5,895 bases of DNA, taken from an uncultured Gammaproteobacteria bacterium (GTDB lineage Bacteria; Pseudomonadota; Gammaproteobacteria; CAJQNE01). This document shows, piece by piece, positions 1 through 5,764 of the stretch (position 1 is its first letter; each line of letters starts with the position of its first letter). The notes below the pieces were generated by a model. The model was not told the origin of the DNA, made no database searches, and saw only the letters and a list, made by a program, of their open reading frames with translations. The position numbers and the translations under genes were made by a program. The stretch lies in assembly GCA_905479545.1 (NCBI GenBank), contig CAJQNE010000320.1:1-5895 (forward strand), in the 5' to 3' direction.

Positions 1-673
1 GAGTAGCAACGACGCGCTTAGTAATGGTTTTGTAAACAGCAGGCTCTTCAACCAGACACATGATTTCGCCGGTAGCTGAATCTACACGCTGGATAGGGCC
101 GCTGCCTTGCTTCCAGATTTTACGTGCCGGGTGTACCAATACTTTTTCGGTGACGGTGTTATAGGTTGCAGGAACTTCAACCAGAGTGGTCTTCTCAGGA
201 GCAACCAATACTTTTTCAGTTTTAGAGCCATACTGAGCCGGGATGATTACTAGCTTCTCGGTAGCGTCTTCAGCCAGAACCTTCTCGGTGCCAGGCGCAT
301 ACTGAGCCGGGATAACCTTGATTTTGGTTGATGCTTCTTTAACCAGCAGTTTCTTGGTGGTGGTTTGAATTTTTGGCTGAACATAAACGCGGGCATAACA
401 TTCGCCAGCTTCAGGGTTCGGCGGCAAATCAGCATTACCACGAACGCCAGCAGTAGCGCTTGCAGCAGTGTTAATGTTGGCAGCACGAGCAGCGCGGGCA
501 TCCAAAGCAGCTTCGCGCTTACGCAGCTCAGCTTCTTTCATGGCTAGTTGGGCTGAACGAGCATCACTACCCGAGTTTGCAGTGGTCTGGTAGTCATTAG
601 AGGTGGTGGCGCAACCTGACAGCAATGCTGCACTAAGTACTACACCAGTCGCGACGATACGCAATGATTTCAT
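1..673 (-). CDS. Repeat-containing outer-envelope lipoprotein, C-terminus cut by window edge
   Basis: This reading frame is open from the ATG at 673-671 to the left edge, giving 224 residues with no stop, so the C-terminus is missing. A GGGG ribosome site (685-682) lies 8 bases before the ATG. Residues 1-20 form a short lipoprotein signal (K2, R5, then a hydrophobic stretch) ending in the lipobox L18-S19-G20-C21, so the mature protein should begin at lipidated C21. S25-N26 follow rather than Asp at +2, which suggests outer-membrane sorting. Residues 38-65 are Ala/Arg/Glu rich and probably helical. From residue 100 there are repeats of about 23 residues of the form PAxYxxxTEKVLV, starting near P100, P122, P145, P168 and P211. 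An insert of about 20 residues (W187 to C206) separates the last two. C92 and C206 could pair. I recall similar repeats in gammaproteobacterial lipoproteins that carry a peptidoglycan-binding or OmpA-like end, but that end is not in view. Function is unknown; cell-envelope attachment is inference. Confidence 0.88.
   Translation of the reverse strand, partial: MKSLRIVATGVVLSAALLSGCATTSNDYQTTANSGSDARSAQLAMKEAELRKREAALDARAARAANINTAASATAGVRGNADLPPNPEAGECYARVYVQPKIQTTTKKLLVKEASTKIKVIPAQYAPGTEKVLAEDATEKLVIIPAQYGSKTEKVLVAPEKTTLVEVPATYNTVTEKVLVHPARKIWKQGSGPIQRVDSATGEIMCLVEEPAVYKTITKRVVAT
2..376 (-). repeat. Tandem ~69-bp (23-codon) repeats inside the lipoprotein gene
   Basis: The C-terminal half of the lipoprotein is made of units of about 23 codons. 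The repetition is also visible in the DNA. CATACTGAGCCGGGAT occurs exactly at 229-244 and 298-313, and ACCAATACTTTTTC occurs exactly at 135-148 and 204-217; both pairs are 69 bases apart. Protein units begin with PAQY, PAQY, PATY and PAVY, and mostly continue to T-E/K-K/R-V-L/V. Identity at DNA level suggests fairly recent unit duplication or gene conversion, so copy number may vary between strains. Confidence 0.8.
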
Positions 674-750
674 CCGTTTTTCCCCTTGTTAGGTTAAAGG
701 ATTAGCTTGATAGAGAGTTTAAATTTCCGTGCCGCAATTGAATGAAAGCC

Positions 751-776
751 ATTCTATTAACGGTTTCCTCTGTCAA
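751..776 (-). promoter_or_regulatory. Possible sigma-70-like promoter for the lipoprotein gene
   Basis: Read on the minus strand, a perfect TTGACA (776-771) is followed by TAGAAT (756-751), about 80 bases before the lipoprotein start. The spacer is only 14 bases, shorter than the usual 16-18, so either the -10 element is a different nearby hexamer or this is not the promoter. The location fits a monocistronic, highly expressed lipoprotein gene. Confidence 0.3.
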
Positions 777-907
777 TAACCGACCGATTGAGAATGGTTC
801 GGGCACTGACAAACGGCCCGCAGCGCGGACTTGACCCGCATCATACGGATTTTATTTAGTTTTTTATAGTGAATGTTGCATTGCGACATAATATTTACGC
901 TACCTAA

Positions 908-930
908 AGTAAAAACCAGCCGTATTCGGC
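908..930 (-). terminator. Weak rho-independent terminator after the TSUP permease gene
   Basis: Reading leftward, 34 bases after the TSUP stop codon, GCCG (930-927), an AATA loop and CGGC (922-919) form a short GC hairpin, followed by TGG and five T residues (915-911). The stem is only 4 bp, so strength is doubtful. Its position at the end of the gene and its T-run are typical. It would separate the permease from the downstream lipoprotein gene. Confidence 0.45.
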
Positions 931-963
931 GTCATTAAGCTGAGGTAGGCCGGCAAAGTCGCC

Positions 964-1755
964 TCAACCAAGCAACATAGCCATACCGACGGCTAAAAGC
1001 AGCAGCGCAAATAAGCGCTTCATCGTTGCCGCCGGCAGGCTGTGGGCCAACCTGGCACCTAGGGGCGCAAAACAAACACTGGCGGCCGCGACACCCACTG
1101 CTGCGGGCCAATAAACGAAACCACTGGAATACGGTGGTATCAATGAGCTATTCCAGCCGAAAAACATAAACGACAACGACCCGAACAACGCTATTGGTAG
1201 CCCACAAGCGGCGGCGGTCGCTACTGCCTGTGGCATCGCAACCCGATAGTGCGTGAGATAAGGCACGGTGAGGGTGCCACCGCCAATGCCACAAAGTGCC
1301 GAGATAGCGCCAATAACATTACCTGCCAGCAACAAGCCGAGTGGCCCTGGCAAGTTAGCGACTCCGGCTGGCTGGCCGGCAATCAACAGCATCCGCAGTG
1401 CGATAAGCAGCGCTCCCACCGCAAAAACCTGTTGCAGCAAATCACGGCTCATTAAGTCTGCCAAACCGCCACCCAACACTGCACCTAGCGCGATGCCCGG
1501 AATAAGCTTTAACACCAACGGCCATCGGACAGCACCCCGTCGGTGGTGAGCGACTATTGATGACAGCGCGGTGGCGACAATGGTGGTTAACGAGGTGCCT
1601 AAAGCAAGGTGCATAATTACCTCGGCATTAATGCCCTGCTGGGTAAACACCAGCACCAGCACGGGCACAATGATCATGCCGCCGCCAATACCAAACAAAC
1701 CTGCGAGCGTTCCGGCAACCGCACCAGCGGCTAAGTAAAGAGGCAAAAATTCCAC
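964..1755 (-). CDS. TSUP family (TauE/SafE) membrane permease, putative sulfite/organosulfonate or anion exporter
   Basis: The product is a 263-residue, very hydrophobic protein of full family length. It has the duplicated architecture of TauE/SafE permeases. The hallmark glycine motif occurs in each half: G19-L-F-G-I-G-G-G26 followed by IIVP, and A153-L-C-G-I-G-G-G160 followed by LTVP. A conserved ALGTSL segment lies at 51-56, and an A230-P-L-G-A-R segment precedes the final membrane helix. About seven to eight membrane segments can be seen, with a short basic loop (HHRRG, 70-74) between helices. Family members move sulfite, sulfoacetate, other sulfur-containing anions or unrelated anions across the inner membrane; the substrate cannot be read from sequence. 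The start is GTG (1755-1753) with AGGA 11 bases upstream. No in-frame ATG exists before the upstream stop near 1839. The gene is divergent from slt and shows no sulfur-metabolism neighbours. Confidence 0.93.
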   Translation of the reverse strand: MEFLPLYLAAGAVAGTLAGLFGIGGGMIIVPVLVLVFTQQGINAEVIMHLALGTSLTTIVATALSSIVAHHRRGAVRWPLVLKLIPGIALGAVLGGGLADLMSRDLLQQVFAVGALLIALRMLLIAGQPAGVANLPGPLGLLLAGNVIGAISALCGIGGGTLTVPYLTHYRVAMPQAVATAAACGLPIALFGSLSFMFFGWNSSLIPPYSSGFVYWPAAVGVAAASVCFAPLGARLAHSLPAATMKRLFALLLLAVGMAMLLG

Positions 1756-1980
1756 GTGGTGATTGTTCCTGTTAAAGCAAATTGGACAGTCAGAACGCCC
1801 ATAATGAACGATTTCTGCGATGGATAGCCAAACGGCTTATTACTGTGATGCGGTGCCACCGCTCAGCAAAACCTCACGGCAGCCGATACAATAGTGATTC
1901 AGCACCATTACTTACGATAGCTACCCCCTCTGATTACCCGACCTACGAATTCGGCGTAATGACTTATTGACTACCCAGTT

Positions 1981-1999
1981 CGTGGCCCGTATGGCCACG
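1981..1999 (+). promoter_or_regulatory. Stem-loop directly upstream of the slt ribosome binding site
   Basis: CGTGGCC (1981-1987) and GGCCACG (1993-1999) are perfect inverted repeats forming a 7-bp, GC-rich stem with a five-base CGTAT loop. The slt ribosome site GGAG (2002-2005) begins two bases after the stem, and the ATG is at 2011. If transcribed, the hairpin would sit against the initiation site and could limit or tune ribosome access, or the palindrome could be a DNA operator. No T-run follows, so it is not a terminator. Confidence 0.45.
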
Positions 2000-2010
2000 C
2001 CGGAGCAACC

Positions 2011-4122
2011 ATGCCAGGCCTTTTTACCGGCAACCCGCAGCAGCATCTAGAAATTCAACACGCCAGCGGAATTCAGCGACTGACTGGATTGGCGGTTATT
2101 GCTCTGGCACTGTGGATAACCACCGCAAGTCTGGCCTCTGCGGCATCACTACAACAACAGCGCGAACTCTACACTCAGGCCAAGCAGCAACTAAAGTCCG
2201 GCAAGTTTTCCAGCTACCGCAAAACCAAATTAAAACTGCGGAACTATGCTTTATTCCCCTATCTCGAATATCAGGAAATACGCGCGGTAATTGCCAAGCC
2301 GACCCGGCTGCTGCCGCCGGCCAATAATCAGCGGTTAATAGAATTCGAACGAAATTATCCCGACTTCCCGCTCCACCGCGCGTTGCGACAAAACTGGTTA
2401 TGGGGACTCGCCAAGCAGCCGGATAAGTCTGCCTTTATCATTTATTACCGCGATGTTCGGGACCGTAACCTGTTTTGTACTTACCTCACTGCCAAGGTGG
2501 CATCCGGTAAGTTGGATGCGGCGGCAAAAACGCTGCGCCGTCATTGGGCCAAATATGGCCCGCCCGCTAAGGGCTGCGATGAAGAAGTCGCGACAATGAT
2601 TAAAACCGACCGTCTCAGCAATAGCTGGTTGGTGGAACGCTTGCTTCAGGCGATGCGTGAGGGCGAAACAAAAGAAGTGCGGTATTTACAAAGTCGGTTA
2701 CCCTCAGGCTCCGCTGGTCGGGCGGCTACCTTTTTAGCTACCGATAAAGACCCACGTGACCGCAATCGCGAGCGGGCCAAAGTGGCCCGCAGCGGCAAAC
2801 GACAAGGCGATGACAGCCTCTATACCCGGCTAACCATCTTGCACGGCATTAAAAAGTACGCCCGAAGAGATGCTCTTGATGCGAACGCGCTGTGGCAAAC
2901 ATTGAGTCGTACTTATAGTTTCCGTCGTCAGGATAAGGACGCTATTCAGGATGAATTAGCTTACCGCGCGGCCCGACAGCAATTGCCGATCGCGAACCAA
3001 TGGCTTGCCGCCGTGCCGCCCGACAGACTTACCGAGGCGATGCACGACAGTCGCCTGCAACTCGCCCTTCGGGCGGCCAACGGCGCTGATTGGGATGGCT
3101 TACAGCAGTTTGCCAACAAGCTTCCGGCAGAGGCTCAAACCGAACCGCAATGGCTGTATTGGCGGGCGCGTGCTGCGGAGGCGCTAGGCCAGCAGTCGCG
3201 CCAAAAGAACTCAGAAAGACAAGCTAACGCTAAACAAGCTCAGCGACTTTATAGCCAGTTAGCGGAACTGGAACATGATGAGTATTACGCCTTTCTGGCG
3301 GCCGATCGGCTGAATAAGCCTTATGCCTTAAGGGCCCGGAGCACGACCGCTAACCAGAATATAAAACAGCAACTCGTCGCCCGGCCGGACGTAATTCGGG
3401 CTAAAGAATTGTTTGCCATTGGCAAGAATGCCGATGCCCGTCGGGAGTGGTGGGCATTGCAAAAGCGGCTGAATAAAGATCAACAGCGGCAGTCGGCTAT
3501 CCTGGCCCAGCAATGGGGCTGGCACCGTCAGGCCATCGGTGTGTTGAGTGTGCTCGGCGAGCGGCACGATTTGATGCTGCGCTACCCGCTCCCCTGGCAA
3601 GAAATTATCGGCCCGCAAGCCGAAAAAAATGAAATTCCGTCGGCCTGGGCGTTCGGAATATTACGTGCCGAGAGCATGTATCAGCCTGACGCAAAATCAG
3701 GCGCGGGTGCCTACGGGTTAATGCAACTGATGCCTGCCACAGCAAAACAAACCGCCAGGCGTGCCAACGTCAGGCTCAGAGGAAACCGCCAACTATTCCA
3801 GCCCGCAACTAATATTCCACTCGGCACGTATTATTTAGGGCAAATGATGAACCGTTTTGACGGGCACGCCGCAGTATCAACCGCCGCTTATAACGCTGGT
3901 CCGAACCGGGTGCAGCAGTGGCTACCTAAACGCAGCAACGTGCCGGTCGATATTTGGGTGGAAACCATTCCTTACAATGAAACTCGTCGCTATGTTAAAA
4001 AGGTAATGCAATATGCGACCGTGTTTGATTGGCGACTGCGTGGCCAACAGACCCCACGGCGTATGATTGAGCTAATGCCGACGGTGACACCACGCGGCGG
4101 CAATTTGACAGCGAGCCAGTAA
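2011..4122 (+). CDS. slt: Soluble lytic murein transglycosylase (Slt70 type), periplasmic
   Basis: The 703-residue product cleaves the MurNAc-GlcNAc bond of peptidoglycan, forming 1,6-anhydro-MurNAc ends during wall turnover. It starts at the ATG preceded by GGAG at 5-base spacing. A signal peptide is visible (R23, hydrophobic 24-41, likely cleavage after A42-S43-A44), but its N-terminal region is unusually long at about 23 residues. Residues ~45-410 are alpha-helical and match the U-shaped superhelical domain of Slt70. A linker domain begins near E424-YYAFLAADRL. The catalytic lysozyme-like domain occupies ~530-670, with R552-A-E554-S holding the presumed catalytic Glu554, G569-LMQ-LMPATA, A626-YNAG-P-N-R-V, and E651-TIPYNETRRYV. 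It is somewhat longer than the E. coli enzyme (about 645 residues as precursor), and all key motifs are intact. It heads a plus-strand cluster with the DUF1272-type gene and cca. Confidence 0.95.
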   Translation: MPGLFTGNPQQHLEIQHASGIQRLTGLAVIALALWITTASLASAASLQQQRELYTQAKQQLKSGKFSSYRKTKLKLRNYALFPYLEYQEIRAVIAKPTRLLPPANNQRLIEFERNYPDFPLHRALRQNWLWGLAKQPDKSAFIIYYRDVRDRNLFCTYLTAKVASGKLDAAAKTLRRHWAKYGPPAKGCDEEVATMIKTDRLSNSWLVERLLQAMREGETKEVRYLQSRLPSGSAGRAATFLATDKDPRDRNRERAKVARSGKRQGDDSLYTRLTILHGIKKYARRDALDANALWQTLSRTYSFRRQDKDAIQDELAYRAARQQLPIANQWLAAVPPDRLTEAMHDSRLQLALRAANGADWDGLQQFANKLPAEAQTEPQWLYWRARAAEALGQQSRQKNSERQANAKQAQRLYSQLAELEHDEYYAFLAADRLNKPYALRARSTTANQNIKQQLVARPDVIRAKELFAIGKNADARREWWALQKRLNKDQQRQSAILAQQWGWHRQAIGVLSVLGERHDLMLRYPLPWQEIIGPQAEKNEIPSAWAFGILRAESMYQPDAKSGAGAYGLMQLMPATAKQTARRANVRLRGNRQLFQPATNIPLGTYYLGQMMNRFDGHAAVSTAAYNAGPNRVQQWLPKRSNVPVDIWVETIPYNETRRYVKKVMQYATVFDWRLRGQQTPRRMIELMPTVTPRGGNLTASQ

Positions 4123-4139
4123 CAGCAGACCAGCTCGCT
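4110..4139 (+). other. Stem-loop enclosing the slt stop codon
   Basis: AGCGAGC (4110-4116) and GCTCGCT (4133-4139) form a perfect 7-bp stem around a 16-base loop that contains the slt TAA (4120-4122). The following bases (AATATAAG) are AT rich but contain no T-run, so this is not a standard intrinsic terminator. It could be a partial attenuator or an mRNA stabiliser between slt and the next gene, or chance. Confidence 0.3.
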
Positions 4140-4178
4140 AATATAAGTAATGGGTAAGTCGATAGTACGGAGGCAAAT

Positions 4179-4415
4179 ATGCTGGAGATGCGACCAAATT
4201 GCGAATGTTGCAACCGGGACTTGTCGCCAGCAGCAGAAGCCTTTATTTGCTCGTTTGAATGCACTTATTGCTCTGACTGCGCCAACAATAAACTAGCCCT
4301 CTGCTGCCCGAATTGCGGCGATAAGCTTGTTAACCGACCGCAGCGAACCGGCAAAAATCAACTCGACCACCCTGCCAGCACCACCCGCATATTTAATCCC
4401 GAAGGTTGCTCGTGA
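4179..4415 (+). CDS. Small Cys-rich DUF1272-type protein, probable zinc binder
   Basis: The product is a 78-residue protein with eleven cysteines (8, 10, 11, 24, 28, 31, 34, 42, 43, 46, 77). The opening MLEMRPNCECC, the FICSFECTYCSDCA segment (22-35) and the CCPNCG knuckle (42-47) match my memory of the DUF1272 family. The CxxC pairs (C28/C31, C31/C34, C43/C46) suggest one or two structural zinc sites resembling a treble-clef or RING-like fold. No enzymatic function is known to me. Residues 55-78 form a polar tail beyond the family core. A strong GGAGG site (4169-4173) lies 5 bases before the ATG. The gene starts 57 bases after slt and its stop overlaps the cca GTG start (GTGA, 4412-4415), which implies operon membership and translational coupling with cca. 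A role linked to cca is inference only. Confidence 0.88.
   Translation: MLEMRPNCECCNRDLSPAAEAFICSFECTYCSDCANNKLALCCPNCGDKLVNRPQRTGKNQLDHPASTTRIFNPEGCS
4401..4405 (+). promoter_or_regulatory. Ribosome binding site that selects the cca GTG start
   Basis: GAAGG at 4401-4405 lies 6 bases before the GTG at 4412, but has no spacing to the alternative TTG at 4406. Spacing therefore favours GTG, which also gives the classic four-base GTGA overlap with the preceding gene's stop. The N-terminus then begins MNNLNALLVGGAVRD, in good register with the family. Confidence 0.7.
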
Positions 4416-5656
4416 ACAACCTTAACGCGTTATTAGTGGGCGGTGCAGTTCGCGATCGCTTACTCGGCTTGCCGGTGCATGAGCGCGACTGGGTCGTGAT
4501 CGGCAGCACGCCAGAGCAGATGGCGGAACTGGGTTTCCGCCCGGTGGGTAGTGACTTTCCGGTGTTTCTGCATCCCGATACGCAGGAGGAGTATGCGCTG
4601 GCCCGAACCGAGCGCAAGCAAGGCCGTGGCTATCATGGCTTTACGTTTAACTCCGACCCGTCAATTACTCTCGAAGAGGATCTGTCACGGCGCGACCTGA
4701 CAATAAATGCCATGGCCGAAACCGCTGACGGGGTATTGGTTGATCCCTACAACGGCCAAGCAGACCTCCGGCAGAAAGTGCTACGGCATGTTTCACCGGC
4801 CTTTGCCGAAGATCCGGTGCGGGTACTGCGCTTAGCGCGCTTCCACGCCCGGTTAGCACCGCTAGGTTTTACCGTAGCGCCGGAAACACTGGAACTCATG
4901 CGCGGCATGGTCGCCAGTGGCGAAGTCGACACGCTGGTGCCTGAACGAGTGTGGCAGGAATTATTAAAGGCACTACAGGCGGCAGCTCCGCGTCAGTTTA
5001 TTGAAACCCTGCGTAACGCCGATGCTCTGCAACGAATTTTGCCAGAGGTGGATGCCTTGTTTGGAGTAGACCAACGGGCCGACTACCACCCGGAAATAGA
5101 CACCGGCCTGCACACGCTAATGTCGCTGGATGCCATCACAATACTTAGCGACGATCCGTTAGCCCGTTTTGCCACTCTGGTTCACGATTTAGGCAAAGCG
5201 GTTACTCCCGATCACATCTTGCCCAGCCACCGTGGCCATGAAGAAACTGGTGTGCCGTTGGTAGAACAACTCTGCCATCGATTAAAAGCACCGCGGGAAT
5301 ATCGTGAGTTAGGCGTGCTAACCAGTCGATGGCATCTACACGTCCATCGGGCGTTTGAGCTTAAGCCACAAACACTACTAAAATTTCTTCATGCCTGTGA
5401 CATTTACCGGCGACCGGAGCGGCTGGAGGCCTTATTATTAGCCGCTGAGGCCGATTCTAAAGGACGGACCGGCTTTGAAGATCGCGACTACCCGCAAGCC
5501 GATTTTTGCCGTGACTGTGCTGCGGCAGCCCGCCAGGTTGATAGCAATGAAATCGCCAAACTGGGGCTCAAAGGCCCTGCAATTGGCGAGGCGATGCAAA
5601 AAGCGAGATTAGCGGCTGTAAAACGAGTTGTATTGGCCGCTCGTGAATCGCAATAA
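4412..5656 (+). CDS. cca: Multifunctional CCA tRNA nucleotidyltransferase with HD phosphohydrolase domain
   Basis: The 414-residue product adds or repairs the 3'-terminal CCA of tRNAs using CTP and ATP in the cytoplasm. Its HD domain, in the beta/gammaproteobacterial type, has 2',3'-cyclic phosphodiesterase, 2'-nucleotidase and phosphatase activities. Length matches E. coli Cca (about 412). Class II nucleotidyltransferase motifs are present: G10-G-A-V-R-D15; the metal-binding E24-R-D26, where E. coli has D-R-D; R93-R-D-L-T97; D111-PYNG; and E133-DP-VRVLRLARF. The HD signature H258-D259-L-G-K, a preceding HPEIDTGLHT segment and a following RGHEETG segment supply the second active site. GTG at 4412 is preferred over TTG at 4406 because of spacing to the GAAGG site. 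The gene is last in the slt-DUF1272-cca cluster and ends TAATAA, convergent with yidC. Confidence 0.96.
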   Translation: MNNLNALLVGGAVRDRLLGLPVHERDWVVIGSTPEQMAELGFRPVGSDFPVFLHPDTQEEYALARTERKQGRGYHGFTFNSDPSITLEEDLSRRDLTINAMAETADGVLVDPYNGQADLRQKVLRHVSPAFAEDPVRVLRLARFHARLAPLGFTVAPETLELMRGMVASGEVDTLVPERVWQELLKALQAAAPRQFIETLRNADALQRILPEVDALFGVDQRADYHPEIDTGLHTLMSLDAITILSDDPLARFATLVHDLGKAVTPDHILPSHRGHEETGVPLVEQLCHRLKAPREYRELGVLTSRWHLHVHRAFELKPQTLLKFLHACDIYRRPERLEALLLAAEADSKGRTGFEDRDYPQADFCRDCAAAARQVDSNEIAKLGLKGPAIGEAMQKARLAAVKRVVLAARESQ

Positions 5657-5657
5657 T

Positions 5658-5748
5658 AAAAACCTGGCAGCACATTAATAAGCAATAGCGGCTCAGGACA
5701 GTTCGTCCTATGCCAGCTATCCCTTAACGTTTTCTATGTGCTGTTTTT
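5658..5748. terminator. Bidirectional terminator between convergent cca and yidC
   Basis: CAGCACAT (5668-5675) and ATGTGCTG (5736-5743) form an exact 8-bp outer stem. On the plus strand it is followed at once by TTTTT (5744-5748), giving termination for cca. On the minus strand the same stem is followed by CCAGG and then TTTTT (5662-5658), giving termination for yidC. The interior is 60 bases long and itself folds into a large hairpin, so this is a compound structure rather than a simple terminator. Confidence 0.6.
5685..5720. repeat. Imperfect palindrome nested inside the terminator region
   Basis: Three paired segments stack on each other: ATAGC (5685-5689) with GCTAT (5716-5720), GGC (5690-5692) with GCC (5712-5714), and AGGAC (5695-5699) with GTCCT (5705-5709). 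That gives 13 base pairs with a 2x2 mismatch, one bulged A and an AGTTC loop. No T-run follows directly. It sits within the outer 8-bp stem and could be a structured 3' UTR end, a small repeat element or part of the terminator. Confidence 0.6.
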
Positions 5749-5764
5749 GGCTAGCTTTCAGGAG

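Noticed and set aside
250..547. Short open frames on both strands within the lipoprotein gene
   Set aside because: The lipoprotein frame has a lipobox, ribosome site and regular repeats, so these overlapping frames are chance by-products of its repetitive, Ala-rich coding.
1782..1970. Possible 62-residue plus-strand gene in the gap between the TSUP permease and slt
   Set aside because: It starts with TTG without a clear ribosome site and has a composition with no recognisable family, signal or motif; it looks like a chance open frame in a promoter region.
1967..1995. TTGACT (1967-1972) and TATGGC (1990-1995) at 17-base spacing as the slt promoter
   Set aside because: The -10 matches poorly, and transcription would begin at about the ribosome site, leaving no usable leader.
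3328..3618. Antisense open frame of 96 codons within slt
   Set aside because: It is the shadow of a strongly coding, conserved gene on the other strand and shows no family features or ribosome site.
4105..4144. Perfect TTGACA at the end of slt with TAATAT at 4139-4144 as an internal promoter
   Set aside because: The spacing is 28 bases and no better -10 lies at 16-18 bases, so it is not a credible sigma-70 promoter.
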